Positions 1 through 11,976 of a stretch of DNA of 64,000 nt are shown here, piece after piece (position 1 is the first letter of the stretch; each line of letters starts with the position of its first letter). The stretch is from Algibacillus agarilyticus (GTDB lineage: Bacteria; Pseudomonadota; Gammaproteobacteria; Enterobacterales; Alteromonadaceae): NCBI RefSeq assembly GCF_003286125.1, contig NZ_QMED01000021.1, positions 27,294-91,293 of the forward strand. Reading direction: 5' to 3'. The notes beneath the pieces were generated by a model, which made no database searches, had not been told where the DNA came from, and saw only the letters and a list, made by a program, of their open reading frames with translations. Both the position numbers and the translations under genes were made by a program.

Positions 1-2
1 AT

Positions 3-809
3 TTTATGGTTAGTGGTGCTTTTGTTATCGACAAACACACAATCCATTCTTCGGTTAATTTTATACCCAGTGTGAGAAATGGAATATATGCCGGTGCAAA
101 CAAAGGATTAGTTAAAGATATAACCGTTAAAAATGCCCATGGCGGTTACGGCGCGGTGCAAACCCGAGTTGGTTCTAATGTTTTTTTTAAAAATATTAAC
201 TCATTGAGTGGTGGCTCTACCCTGCGTATCGAAACCGACGCGCCACATGCGTCTGGCTATAAAGCGCCAATAGAAACGATGGTTGTTTCAAATATATTTG
301 GTTATAACATAGGGTGTAACGAAGGTAATTCAGCGGTTATGATCCAACCTTGGGCTGCTGTTAACGGCCGATTTGACGTGCAAAAAATATCGTCTAACAG
401 TTGTGGTGCTGCCGTGCGAATTGATAGAGCATTTGTTGAGTGGCAAACCACGAGTGGTGAGTTTACCAACCCAAATAATTTACCGGTTGGTTCATTTGCT
501 GCTGATTCACGTATTACTGATATAAATGCAACGTATGGTACAAAGGCGCAAGTTAAACAAGGCACGTTCCCTTTCATACCATGTGATTTACGTCATTTAT
601 ACCAGCCTGAAATTTTAATGGAAACCTTTCATCAAGGCCCGAGTATTAGCCCATTATTATATGCTGCAAGTAGTCATACATTAACAGACTCAAGGTTTTA
701 TGACATTGATGTGCCCACTGAAGATGAAATTGCAGCTAAGTCAATTGGTTTTCCGGCGGCTTCATTAATCATCAGTCGTGATGAACAAAAATTACCAAGC
801 TGTAATTAA
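3..809 (+). CDS. GH82 iota-carrageenase-like enzyme, C-terminal part (5' cut by window edge)
   Basis: The reading frame is open to the first base of the window, so the first ATG (position 6) is probably internal and the N-terminal half lies upstream. The 267 visible residues are rich in V/I-N-G-x turns typical of a right-handed parallel beta-helix. From memory, several blocks align with the iota-carrageenase CgiA of Alteromonas fortis: a GYG-QT block, an L-R-ETD block whose acidic residues correspond to its catalytic Glu and Asp, a C-x3-AVM block, and a block reading SCGAAVR then FVE. Such enzymes are secreted and cut iota-carrageenan endo-wise. The His near the NG turn of CgiA appears replaced here (QPWAAVNG), so activity or specificity may differ. 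A hairpin terminator follows directly. Family assignment is fairly confident; substrate is not. Confidence 0.68.
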   Translation, partial: FMVSGAFVIDKHTIHSSVNFIPSVRNGIYAGANKGLVKDITVKNAHGGYGAVQTRVGSNVFFKNINSLSGGSTLRIETDAPHASGYKAPIETMVVSNIFGYNIGCNEGNSAVMIQPWAAVNGRFDVQKISSNSCGAAVRIDRAFVEWQTTSGEFTNPNNLPVGSFAADSRITDINATYGTKAQVKQGTFPFIPCDLRHLYQPEILMETFHQGPSISPLLYAASSHTLTDSRFYDIDVPTEDEIAAKSIGFPAASLIISRDEQKLPSCN

Positions 810-811
810 AT

Positions 812-852
812 AAAATACCAGTTAATGATCGACATCACTTAACTGATATTTT
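812..852 (+). terminator. Rho-independent-type terminator after the GH82-like gene
   Basis: AAAATACCAGTTAA pairs with TTAACTGATATTTT across a 13-base loop, with one mismatch near the base, directly after the stop codon at 807-809. Confidence 0.6.
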
Positions 853-1161
853 ACAAAAGCGGTGAGAATATACCTACGTGTTATATTCCACCGTTAAGTC
901 TACTTTTATTATTTACATGGACGTGATTAATAAGGTTATTTTTTCAATGCTATGGCTTATATCGCTTAAAACTCGATAATTCAAAGAAGCCAAGATATCG
1001 ATCTTCTAACTTTACTCAGTATCTACATTCAATATTTTCCAACTTTTGAAATTGCCGTTAGTTGCTACAAGAGATCCGTATTTTACATTGCAGAATGCTG
1101 GGTTATCTACTTTTTGTTTGGTTATACTAGTTAAACGTATATTGAACGAGGCTTATAGTAA
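853..1161. other. Intergenic stretch, no gene seen
   Basis: AT-rich spacer between the GH82-like gene and the HAD gene. No ORF, RNA gene or repeat was recognised. A TATACT box near 1123 could be the -10 element of the downstream HAD gene, but no clear -35 element is visible. Confidence 0.5.
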
Positions 1162-1797
1162 ATGGCTGAAAATTTGAAAGGCACATTGATTTTTGATTTT
1201 GATGGAACACTGGCAGATACCTTGATGATTAATTTAAAAATACTTAATGAATTGTCATCGTTTTATCAATTTAAGTATACAACGCCGTCTCAAATGCAAG
1301 TGTTACGTCAGTTGCCGGCGAACCAAGTATTAAAAAAATTAGGTATTAACTGGTTTAAAGTACCTTGGGTAATGCGATCAGCTAAAAAAAAATTAAACCA
1401 GTACATGACACAATTACCTATTTGTGAAGACTTAAAAACAACTTTATTTTCTCTACAAAAGCAATATCAATTAGGTATCGTCACAACTAATTCACGTGAA
1501 AATGTGGATGCATTTTTAGTGCATAACAGGCTCGGATTTTTTGATTTTATTTATGCAGATGCCAAGCTTTTAGGTAAAAATTTTATGCTAAAACGAGTGT
1601 TACGCAAAGAGGGATTATCAGCTGATAATACTTTTTATATTGGTGATGAGCTACGCGATATCATTGCTGCTCAGCGATGTAGTCTTCAGTGTTTATCGGT
1701 TTGCTGGGGGTACAATAGCCGAGGTGTTTTAATAAAGCATAACCCAAATAATATAGTTGAAGCACCTCAACATTTACTCACTCGGCTCGGTACTTAG
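1162..1797 (+). CDS. HAD-superfamily phosphatase, phosphoglycolate-phosphatase-like
   Basis: A 211-residue soluble protein. Motif I is DFDGTLADT at about residues 11-19, with the nucleophile Asp first. A helical cap follows at about 20-90. Motif II is the TTNS stretch near residue 110, a Lys lies in the LLGKNF region, and motif IV is GDELRD near residue 160. This is the standard HAD subfamily I order, used to hydrolyse small phosphomonoesters; the substrate cannot be read. The C-terminus (WGYNSRGVL) resembles Gph-type proteins. The start ATG has a GAGG Shine-Dalgarno at about 1147-1150. It is a single gene, not in an evident operon. Length is normal for the family. Confidence 0.8.
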   Translation: MAENLKGTLIFDFDGTLADTLMINLKILNELSSFYQFKYTTPSQMQVLRQLPANQVLKKLGINWFKVPWVMRSAKKKLNQYMTQLPICEDLKTTLFSLQKQYQLGIVTTNSRENVDAFLVHNRLGFFDFIYADAKLLGKNFMLKRVLRKEGLSADNTFYIGDELRDIIAAQRCSLQCLSVCWGYNSRGVLIKHNPNNIVEAPQHLLTRLGT

Positions 1798-1956
1798 TGG
1801 TTTAAAAATCTAAACGTGAGTCAGCAAAATCGAGCCGTTTAGAACCCTCGAACTGATCAACAATATGAGTTGTATAGAAGAGAAAGCGTCAAGTTTGCCT
1901 ACCCTTTTATATAAAGTTAAACTGGATCAATCTAATTTAAACTGCGTCACCTGATT

Positions 1957-1979
1957 GCATTTTGAAGTGATTTGAGTAC
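1957..1979 (+). repeat. Remnant of MITE-B right end
   Basis: GCATTTTGAAGTGATTTGAG closely matches the right end of the two full MITE-B copies at 11977-12240 and 43675-43937. No left end is found upstream, so this is a decayed or solo end. Confidence 0.5.
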
Positions 1980-2009
1980 TGTCTCAAAGGGACTCTACTA
2001 CCACAACAC

Positions 2010-3251
2010 TTACTTAAACCAAAAGACTAAAGGAAAAATAACCGCAACGATAAATGACCACAACGTATATAACGGCAAATACTTAGCAATTGTCGTTTCA
2101 AGTTGGCTTAAGTTATCGTTAAATCTAATGTGTTTAATATACGCTTTTAACAACAGGCTCAAATGAAAAAAGATGAGGATATTAGCACCCGATACAACCA
2201 CTCTGTTTACCGTTAATCCATATTCAGACAGCCTAAATAATATTGCCGACAAGGCCACTGCATTGACTAACAAAGTCGCGCTAATCAACGAAACATTAAT
2301 ATAGTCCGACAATGTGGCTTCGGCGATACGCTTTTTTCCTGATATTGAAAATATGGTTAGCGCTAAAATAACAACCAATAACCCGTTAAAAGTAATCAGA
2401 AAATCTCTATTGGTGAAAGGGCTTTTGCCCTGATAAAGCGTAGCGATAAGATAAACAAGCACCGTAATGAGAAATAAAGGTGCAAACACATTAGATAATA
2501 TGGAGGCAAATTTACTCTCTCTGTTTTGTATTGCATCAAACAAATAAGTTGCAACGAGGGGAGCACAAACTAGCCCAAATACCACCACATATTGGGTATA
2601 CCACTCTGCTATATTTAAGCCGATCATAGAAAATAGCCCCAAAGTTACGCCCGTTAACACCATTCCGCCTAATAAGATAAGCATGGCATATATAAGCATT
2701 TCGCCTAAATAGCGAATAAAATTAAGTCTGGATTCGACATTTTTACAATCGTCTCCCATAAAACTAAGCGCTAATAATGACAGTGAAAACATGGGTAAAT
2801 GCACTAAAGCCATAATGACAGATGCTGAGTGATGAGTATCGGGTAGAAGGGCTAAATAACCTGCGCTGGCTATAACGCCGCCAACAATCATTTTTAATAT
2901 TCTACGACTGGGTTTCGTTGTGCTAACAAAGTAGGCTATTACCGCCGTGATAATTAAAATAGGGATATAACGTGGATAATACCAATCACCTTCAATCGGT
3001 AGAAAAGTGGGTAATTTGGCCAAAATACTCGTTATAAAACAAAAAGCGATTAATAGGCTAATCGAGAAATTTTTAACCACCGCGGCAGGGCAATAAGATA
3101 GCCTAGCATGCCATACTTTGAGCGTTTCTGAATCAGGGGTTACTTCAAGTGCATCTTTAAGTTGCGCCTCAAATTTTTGTGGTGATTGATGATAAGCCGC
3201 TTCTAATGCGTCAGGCTGATTTAAATTAGCTAAGAGTAAATTGTTGGACAT
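2010..3251 (-). CDS. DUF4153-type multi-pass inner-membrane protein
   Basis: A 413-residue protein with a hydrophilic N-terminal 60 residues followed by about ten hydrophobic segments that span nearly the rest of the chain. The block RLSEYGLTVNRVVV near residues 335-350 resembles the conserved RxxEYGLTxNR signature of the DUF4153 family. These are integral membrane proteins of unknown biochemical role, sometimes next to cell-envelope or sensor genes. There is no enzymatic motif. An AAGG Shine-Dalgarno lies just upstream of the ATG at 3251. The gene stands alone, convergent with the HAD gene. The family call rests on topology and this one block, so confidence is moderate. Confidence 0.6.
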   Translation of the reverse strand: MSNNLLLANLNQPDALEAAYHQSPQKFEAQLKDALEVTPDSETLKVWHARLSYCPAAVVKNFSISLLIAFCFITSILAKLPTFLPIEGDWYYPRYIPILIITAVIAYFVSTTKPSRRILKMIVGGVIASAGYLALLPDTHHSASVIMALVHLPMFSLSLLALSFMGDDCKNVESRLNFIRYLGEMLIYAMLILLGGMVLTGVTLGLFSMIGLNIAEWYTQYVVVFGLVCAPLVATYLFDAIQNRESKFASILSNVFAPLFLITVLVYLIATLYQGKSPFTNRDFLITFNGLLVVILALTIFSISGKKRIAEATLSDYINVSLISATLLVNAVALSAILFRLSEYGLTVNRVVVSGANILIFFHLSLLLKAYIKHIRFNDNLSQLETTIAKYLPLYTLWSFIVAVIFPLVFWFK

Positions 3252-3345
3252 AAATTACCTTGAAAAATCATTAATAAACTCAAATAAGTAATTAAAAAAG
3301 GTTACTCTTCAAGTCTGGCATCTAATTTCAGTGATGGATTGTTAA

Positions 3346-3750
3346 ATGGACCCCAGTGTACAGCAAAAATTTGATTCTTATCCCGAAGATGTATCGGTAT
3401 TACTTCGTAGTTTACGCACTTTGATTTATAAGGTTGCTGAGCAAGAAAAGATACTGGACTTAACAGAAACATTGAAGTGGGGTGAACCTAGCTATCTTTC
3501 AAAAATGGGAAGTACCATTAGAATTGATTGGAAAGCGAAACACCCTATGCAGTATTGTATTTATTTCAACTGTAAAACGATATTGATAGAAACATTTAAA
3601 GAAATCTATGGTGACCGGTTTACCTATGCCGGTCGCCGTGCAATTGTATTTAAAATCGATCAGGCTATACCGCATAAAGAGCTAACCCACTGCATCTCTA
3701 TGTCATTGCGTTATAAAAAAATAAAGCATTTACCCTTACTGGGTGCTTAA
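3346..3750 (+). CDS. DUF1801 (YdhG-like) domain protein
   Basis: A 134-residue soluble protein. It begins with a short helical segment containing YPEDVSVLLRSLRTLI, followed by the TLKWGEPSY block. That block is the hallmark of the DUF1801 / YdhG fold (the usual pattern is x-E-x-x-K-W-G-x-P-x-Y). A C-terminal helix with several Lys residues follows. The biochemical role of this family is not settled; relatives are called iron-chaperone-like or YdeI/OmpD-associated. No operon partner is visible. It is divergent from the DUF4153 gene, with 94 bases between the starts. Confidence 0.72.
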   Translation: MDPSVQQKFDSYPEDVSVLLRSLRTLIYKVAEQEKILDLTETLKWGEPSYLSKMGSTIRIDWKAKHPMQYCIYFNCKTILIETFKEIYGDRFTYAGRRAIVFKIDQAIPHKELTHCISMSLRYKKIKHLPLLGA

Positions 3751-3778
3751 TCATTTTTTAACAAAATAAATGATGCTA

Positions 3779-3805
3779 GGGCGTGTTTATCTTTGTCGTT
3801 TTGAT
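3779..3805 (+). repeat. Solo end of MITE-C
   Basis: GGGCGTGTTTATCTTTGTCG repeats the terminal sequence of the complete element at 14999-15312, preceded by the same CTA context. No opposing end lies nearby, so it is a remnant or a half-element. Confidence 0.5.
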
Positions 3806-3830
3806 GGCGCTACTTGTTAAATCCCGTTTT

Positions 3831-4568
3831 TTAAGACCCTTTATGCATTTCGGTGTAAGTTTGGGCGAGCTGTTGGGCTGATTCTTGAAAATGTGCATAC
3901 ATGGCTTGCGAAAAATCATCCGGGTAAATATCTACTTGACCGTTATTAATTTGAGCAAATGTATTTATTGCAATTGACTCAGTGGTCGCTTTAGGAATGT
4001 CACCTGGCGCTAAGCGGGTATCGGTTGGACCAGGGTAAACACATACCGCTTTAAGACCCGAATCAGCTAACTCTATTCTTAACCCTTGAGTAAACGACAT
4101 TAATGCCGCTTTTGTAGCAGAGTAGGGGCCTAATGAAGGAAAATTACTCAGAGCCGCAATAGATGAAATATTAATAATCGCGCCATTTGGGCTTTGTCTT
4201 AAAACGGGCATCAGTGTTTGGCATATGTTCATGGGGCCAAAATAATGTGTATCCATTTCTTTTTTTGCAACGTCTAATGCGTTATCAGCTAAATTAAAAC
4301 ACCCATTAGCGATGCCCGCATTATTGATTAGTACATCTAACTGTTTAATTGTTTTAAGGTTTTGAACATGGGTGTTATTGGTTACATCTAACTCGATGGC
4401 TTTAATTACAGCGGGATTTAATTTTACAACGGCTTTTAAAGCCGATAAATCACGACCTGCAGCTAAGATGTGTTTAGCACCTGCGCTTAGACACGTTTTT
4501 ACAAATGCTAAACCAATCCCTCGATTAGCACCTGTAATTAATACGGTTTTTCCTGTCAAATTAAGCAT
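3831..4568 (-). CDS. Short-chain dehydrogenase/reductase (SDR)
   Basis: A 245-residue Rossmann protein of the classical SDR family. The cofactor motif TGANRGIG is at about residues 12-19, LLINNAGI lies near 82, and the catalytic Ser (ISSIAAL) and YSATK (Tyr-x3-Lys) are near 135 and 149. AAGRD after beta-2 suggests NADP(H) preference, because an Arg is present where NAD-specific enzymes carry an Asp. The substrate is unknown. The gene is transcribed away from a LysR gene with 130 bases between the two starts, an arrangement in which the LysR protein commonly controls the divergent enzyme gene. Length and motifs are complete. Confidence 0.82.
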   Translation of the reverse strand: MLNLTGKTVLITGANRGIGLAFVKTCLSAGAKHILAAGRDLSALKAVVKLNPAVIKAIELDVTNNTHVQNLKTIKQLDVLINNAGIANGCFNLADNALDVAKKEMDTHYFGPMNICQTLMPVLRQSPNGAIINISSIAALSNFPSLGPYSATKAALMSFTQGLRIELADSGLKAVCVYPGPTDTRLAPGDIPKATTESIAINTFAQINNGQVDIYPDDFSQAMYAHFQESAQQLAQTYTEMHKGS

Positions 4569-4698
4569 GTTGTTTCTCTCGTTTTGTTGAGTGATGTGGA
4601 CATTGTATCTATCTAATTTTTTTTGACTAGATGCTAAAAATTGATAACATTTATTTGTATGGTGAATAAATAGAATTATAAATAAAGGCTATAATTGA
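4569..4698. promoter_or_regulatory. Divergent SDR/LysR promoter region
   Basis: The 130-base AT-rich gap between two divergent starts contains TTGATAACATTTATTTG and the palindrome-like TTTATTTGTATGGTGAATAAA (4650-4670), which has the T-N11-A form favoured by LysR proteins. Inferred operator, not proven. Confidence 0.4.
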
Positions 4699-5601
4699 AT
4701 GGATCAAAAACAACTCTTTCACGCCATGAGTGCATTTATTGCGGTGGCCAGTTCTGGCAGCTTTTCTAGCGCGGCTAAACAGCTCGGTTATTCGCAGCCT
4801 AGTATTTCTCGATTAGTGAATGAACTAGAAGCAGATTTAGGCGTTCGTTTATTGCAACGCAGTACACGTAAATTAAGCTTAACTGAAGCGGGCACAATTT
4901 ATTTACAGAAAGCACAAAAAATACAACAAGATGTATTAGAAGCAAAGCAGGCTCTCAATGGATTTAAGCAGATACCGTCTGGTAAGCTAAGAGTGGGTGC
5001 TCCTTTACATTGGGTTGATTTATTTATTTCTCCTTTTATCAATGAATTTCTTGCACGTTACCCCGATATTGAAATTGAATTAATGGCCACTGACCAACAT
5101 CAAGATATTGTCGAAGATAATTTAGATGTGGTGTTAAGAGTTGGCGATCCTAAACAAGTAACTTATATTGCGGTACCCATTAAACCAGTAAGGCTCGTAC
5201 TTTGCGCGAGTCAAGATTACCTAAAACAACATGCGGTTATTAGTCACATTAATCAATTAACCCAGCACAACTTGTTAACTTATCAAGGTTTTAATCACTG
5301 GCAAGCCAAAATTAATAATGAAATAACGCACATTCAGGCATCGGGTAACTTGAGCTGTAATCAAGTTACGGTGTTAATTAATGCTGCGGTTCAAGGGCTA
5401 GGCGTTATTTTATTACCTAATTTGTTAGTTGAATCATATCTTAATAACAATCAACTAAGCACCATTTTAAGTGAGTATCGCTTTACAATTAAAAATGCAA
5501 CGGTAGAGAACATGTATGCCATTTATTCTGACCGTAAGCACTTAGCCGCTAAAACCAGAGTCTTTTTAGATTTTTTTAAATATAAAATACAAAGTGTATA
5601 A
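4699..5601 (+). CDS. LysR-family transcriptional regulator
   Basis: A 300-residue LysR protein. The N-terminal winged helix-turn-helix occupies residues 8-66 (FSSAAKQLGYSQPSISRLV, then LQRSTRKLSLTEAG). A linker helix and a periplasmic-binding-like effector domain follow from about 92 (GKLRVGAP) to 293. Closest in style to the CrgA/AaeR group, which often controls a divergently transcribed oxidoreductase. Its likely target is the SDR gene that starts 130 bases away on the other strand. The effector is unknown. Start at 4699, with no strong Shine-Dalgarno but an AAAGG at about 4683. All domains are complete. Confidence 0.85.
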   Translation: MDQKQLFHAMSAFIAVASSGSFSSAAKQLGYSQPSISRLVNELEADLGVRLLQRSTRKLSLTEAGTIYLQKAQKIQQDVLEAKQALNGFKQIPSGKLRVGAPLHWVDLFISPFINEFLARYPDIEIELMATDQHQDIVEDNLDVVLRVGDPKQVTYIAVPIKPVRLVLCASQDYLKQHAVISHINQLTQHNLLTYQGFNHWQAKINNEITHIQASGNLSCNQVTVLINAAVQGLGVILLPNLLVESYLNNNQLSTILSEYRFTIKNATVENMYAIYSDRKHLAAKTRVFLDFFKYKIQSV

Positions 5602-5664
5602 ACAAAAATAGATAATAAATAATCATGGACGTTTCTCTCAGTATAAGTACAATGTTTTATGTAT

Positions 5665-5676
5665 ATTGTTGACTAT
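5665..5676. promoter_or_regulatory. Putative shared regulatory dyad upstream of GH2 gene
   Basis: ATTGTTGACTAT lies 133 bases upstream of the GH2 start. Close relatives lie at 28718-28729 (upstream of the agarase) and 44468-44479 (upstream of the beta-helix lipoprotein). Possible common regulator site; inference only. Confidence 0.3.
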
Positions 5677-5808
5677 TGGTTTCGGTTGTTAAATTTTTAG
5701 TCTTAAAAAATTAAGTTAATTAAATTAATGATTAACTTAAAAACCGTTAATCATTAATAAGTTAACAAGTAGAACAACAATAAATGTGCTCTTTAGGAGA
5801 GAAATTAA

Positions 5809-9069
<3,261 letters not shown>

Positions 9070-9122
9070 TGAGATAACGTTAATAATAGGGCTTATAGTC
9101 AAAGCGATCGGGTTTTAGGGGC

Positions 9123-9289
9123 AGGTTTCTAGTTCCAGACGAAACCTAAGTACTTACTTCCATGTAAGCAAAACCGTCAAAGCTACCGCGTCCTGCTCTC
9201 GCCCCTTACCTGCATCCATGCAGGCAAGCTTCGAGACCCCATGAGCATATGCTCTTCTATGTGATTGGGGCCGCCTAAATGGATTTAGG
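9123..9289. repeat. Cluster of five short perfect hairpins
   Basis: Five palindromes sit in 170 bases: AGGTTTC/GAAACCT (9123-9147), CTTACTTCCATGTAAG (9153-9168), CCTGCATCCATGCAGG (9209-9224), GAGCATATGCTC (9243-9254) and CCTAAATGGATTTAGG (9274-9289). Three have CATCCATG- or ATGG-like centres. A homologous hairpin with the same flanks (CTTACC before, GGCAA after) lies inside MITE-C at 15129-15146, so this may be a degenerate mobile or structured-RNA repeat. Confidence 0.45.
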
Positions 9290-9416
9290 TGTTAGAACGA
9301 CGCAGGAGCCAAAGTCGAGAGTAAGCGCTGACAATGAACCATAAAACCTGAGCGAGAAGACTATATATCGGTTCTGCAACGCGCTGATAAAAAGTTAACC
9401 TTATTAATAACCCCAT

Positions 9417-9453
9417 AAAAAACGAGCTTACCGTAAAGGAAGCTCGTTTTTTT
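9417..9453. terminator. Bidirectional Rho-independent terminator
   Basis: AACGAGCTT and AAGCTCGTT form a perfect 9-bp stem with a 10-base loop, flanked by A-runs on one side and seven T on the other. It can serve the GH2 gene and anything entering from the right. Confidence 0.75.
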
Positions 9454-9599
9454 ATGCTTAATGGATAGAAGGTGTGGTTTCAAGCCCACAGCACCCTACG
9501 CGAAAGATGTTTCTCAAGGTGATCATATTAATAACCAAACGCATTCCTTAAGTTGCCATGCGTGATACGCCTTTGAAATTTTTGCACAAGCGGGTATTA

Positions 9600-9628
9600 A
9601 TACCAATCCGTAATAATAAGTGCCCACT
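9600..9628 (+). repeat. Truncated MITE-A left end
   Basis: The left terminal sequence of MITE-A (ATACCAATCCGTAATAATAA and onward) is present, but the body is missing. Another reading frame fragment starts at its inner edge. Confidence 0.6.
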
Positions 9629-9735
9629 TTGACTATAGAAATAAAGATGCCGTTCTTTATTTAGACGAGATCCGTCAAGTCGAAGCTGCTGGTGCGAGTT
9701 ATTATGATGTTGCGCCGGGCTTTTTTGCTCAATAA
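9628..9735 (+). pseudogene. C-terminal fragment of an unidentified gene
   Basis: An open frame without a start reads FDYRNKDAVLYLDEIRQV and on to GFFAQ-stop. It abuts the truncated MITE-A end, and the preceding 100 bases (9500-9595) also look like decayed coding DNA with stops. The parent family was not recognised. It appears to be the tail of a gene destroyed by MITE insertion and deletion. Confidence 0.35.
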
Positions 9736-10218
9736 ACAGGCTACCGATAAAATCGATTTTCGCCGCATTCCGAACGCTAACAGCGAGTTATAGGCGAAAA
9801 TAGTTAATTTTTTAATGGTGTACATTTATACTAGATTTTAGCTGTTTTCTGTTTTTTTCTGCTGTATTTTTGTTCTATATCTTAATTTAATGGTCTTTTT
9901 GTCTAATTTTTATACAAAAATATGGTTTTGGCATCCGATATTCTGACTCAATGGATATTTCTCGTAAATTAGGCCCTGATTGACCAGTGTAAGCTAAATA
10001 CTAAAAATAATAGGTGAGGGGGGCATCGATTTTATGTTTGGTGGTAAACAAGGTTTGTTTTATAAAAAGTAATGTTTAATCTTTTGGAAGGGGGTTTAGC
10101 GATAAAGCGGAGTGTGATAAAAGTTCTGTACATAGTTTGTATGCTTAGATACTCGTATCACAAACCGATTTTTGTGCGAACAGCACGGTGCTGAGTTACT
10201 TTAAAAGGGTAAGCAGCG
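9736..10218. other. Intergenic stretch, no gene seen
   Basis: AT-rich DNA between the gene fragment and the DUF2959 gene. No ORF of note, RNA gene or clear repeat was recognised. Confidence 0.5.
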
Positions 10219-10854
10219 TTATTCTAATGATTTGATGAATTTGTTTGATTGTTCAATAGAGCTGTTTATTTCGGCAATAAGTGATTTCACATCTTTTTGA
10301 ATACTGCCTAGTTCACCTTTTAATGCGCCAACCGCTTTTGCATTTAAGTTATGTTTTAAATACAAAACATTGTCATTTAAGGCTGATAAAAAAGGCTGCA
10401 TTTTAGATTCAGCTTTGCGCATCGATTTAATCAATTTACCATACTGGGTTTGGGTTGCCCGTAATTGCTTTTGACTACGTGCTTTTAACTTGGCACTGGT
10501 GTATTGATCTAATTCATCTTCCCATTCATCAAATAAATCATCAGCGACCGATTCTACTTTATCAATTCTGTTACTCACATTTTCAGCGGAATCTAAACTG
10601 GCTACATATTGATCATTAAGTGAATTATATGCATCTTCTAATTCACCACCATCAAAACTAACAACCGATTGAAATTGCTCAAGTGCGGATTGAAACTGTA
10701 CTTGCGCCTCGGTTTGAGATGTTTGCGCATCTTTTACTCGATCAACTAAAATATCTCGCTTGTGATAGCCTACTTTTTCCATAGCCGAATAATAGGCGGT
10801 TTGGCAGGCGGTTAAACTAAATAACATTACACATAACGTTATTGCTTTAAACAT
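10219..10854 (-). CDS. DUF2959 lipoprotein
   Basis: A 211-residue protein with an N-terminal signal and lipobox (LTAC, Cys at residue 17), followed by the strongly conserved YYSAMEKVGYHKRDILVDRV block that defines DUF2959. The rest is almost entirely alpha-helical and charged (coiled-coil-like), with QTEAQVQFQSAL and a late basic helix. The family is common in marine gammaproteobacteria and its role is unknown; a periplasmic lipoprotein with an extended helical bundle is expected. Single gene, start at 10854, RBS AAGGAT just upstream. Typical length. Confidence 0.8.
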   Translation of the reverse strand: MFKAITLCVMLFSLTACQTAYYSAMEKVGYHKRDILVDRVKDAQTSQTEAQVQFQSALEQFQSVVSFDGGELEDAYNSLNDQYVASLDSAENVSNRIDKVESVADDLFDEWEDELDQYTSAKLKARSQKQLRATQTQYGKLIKSMRKAESKMQPFLSALNDNVLYLKHNLNAKAVGALKGELGSIQKDVKSLIAEINSSIEQSNKFIKSLE

Positions 10855-11061
10855 GATTTATCCTTAATTTTAAGAGCTTGCATCAAGTGTAATACGAACC
10901 AGACAAATTAAAAGCGGTTTATTATGATCGTTAAAGTTATCATCAGGTAAGAAGCATGATATTTTAAAAGACAGATTTCCCCATATGAGGCTTTTTGTGG
11001 TGTTCGAATGTTATTAAGTTATAAATATTCAGACTAATATTTGATGGTAATAACGTGAACA

Positions 11062-11913
11062 TCACTTTTTATTTGTGCCAGTGTTTGTTCTGGGATCATA
11101 ATAAAATGGGTTTTCTAGTTCGATTACGTTGCGGTTTTCTAGGTTGTATTGCTTAATCACTTTACCAAATGTTTGATTAAATAGGCGATCGAAGTTGCCA
11201 TCTTTTAAAGCCTTTTTTAAACCTTGCTCAATATGATTGGCCAGCGTTTTGTTGTGTTTATTGACAAAAAAATACGAAACACTGGGATACTTTATTAAGA
11301 TATATGGATCGAGTGTTAAATTTAATTCTGGGTAGCGCGCTAGGTCCTTTTCGACTTCTAATAACGATCGGGGTAAATAATCCGCTCGCTTTCTATCTAT
11401 CATTTGAAATAAACCTTTAAAACTACTGCTAGTTGCTACGTTAATTTTATTGTGCTTAAACACTTTACTGGCTATCCAGCTATGGAATTGAGTGGGATTT
11501 AATTGGGCTAATTGCTTTATATTTTTAACTTGTTTGAATAAATCCGGCGTGTGTTGATTAATAATGGCTAAGCGCCAACCTTTTAAGCCTTTGTATAAAG
11601 GAACGTGGATCGCTCGGTATTGTGCTTGTCGTTCTTTAGTGGCCGAGCCACTTAATACATCAACGCCTGTATTTTGCTCCATAAACTTAAAAGCACGTTG
11701 TTTAGGCAAAGGTTCTTGGTGTTTATATACTTGGTAGCGTTTATCGGTATTGTAGCTGAGCGCGAGCTTTAATAAATCCAGGTGATAGGGTTCGGATTCT
11801 TTACCGCCATAAATAATAACCTCGGCCGATAAGTTGGCTATGGGCATGCAACACCCAATCAGTATGATGATCTTTAATAATGTTAATTTTTTTTGCGTTA
11901 TCTTAAGTCTCAA
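11062..11913 (-). CDS. Orphan periplasmic solute-binding-like protein (paralog 1)
   Basis: A 283-residue secreted protein with a signal peptide over about residues 10-30 (LLKIIILIGCCMPIANLSA). The body has the two-lobed periplasmic-binding-protein type II look. Diagnostic blocks shared with the paralogs at 13200, 14023 and 32266 are: a P-Y-GL-GWR-A block (residues ~105-115), RADYLPRSLLEVEKDL (~175-190) and YFFVNKHNKTLA then IEQGLKKALKDGNFDRLF (~210-245). No ABC permease, ATPase, histidine kinase or cyclase gene is adjacent, so the partner and ligand are unknown. A degenerate copy of its middle region lies at 12970-13056 on the same strand, evidence for a former tandem duplicate. Start chosen at the ATG at 11913; a few bases of leeway remain. 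Confidence 0.7.
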   Translation of the reverse strand: MRLKITQKKLTLLKIIILIGCCMPIANLSAEVIIYGGKESEPYHLDLLKLALSYNTDKRYQVYKHQEPLPKQRAFKFMEQNTGVDVLSGSATKERQAQYRAIHVPLYKGLKGWRLAIINQHTPDLFKQVKNIKQLAQLNPTQFHSWIASKVFKHNKINVATSSSFKGLFQMIDRKRADYLPRSLLEVEKDLARYPELNLTLDPYILIKYPSVSYFFVNKHNKTLANHIEQGLKKALKDGNFDRLFNQTFGKVIKQYNLENRNVIELENPFYYDPRTNTGTNKK

Positions 11914-11976
11914 TTTATATCTCTAGCCACTTTTGTTGTTTTCTTTAATAAACTCGATGTAAGTTCATTCGTGTAT

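Noticed and set aside
302-577. Minus-strand frame over the GH82-like gene
   Set aside because: It lies fully inside the plus-strand gene, has no family features and no start signal.
1972-2166. Short plus-strand frame overlapping the DUF4153 gene end
   Set aside because: It overlaps the MITE-B remnant and the real minus-strand gene; low-complexity, no start signal.
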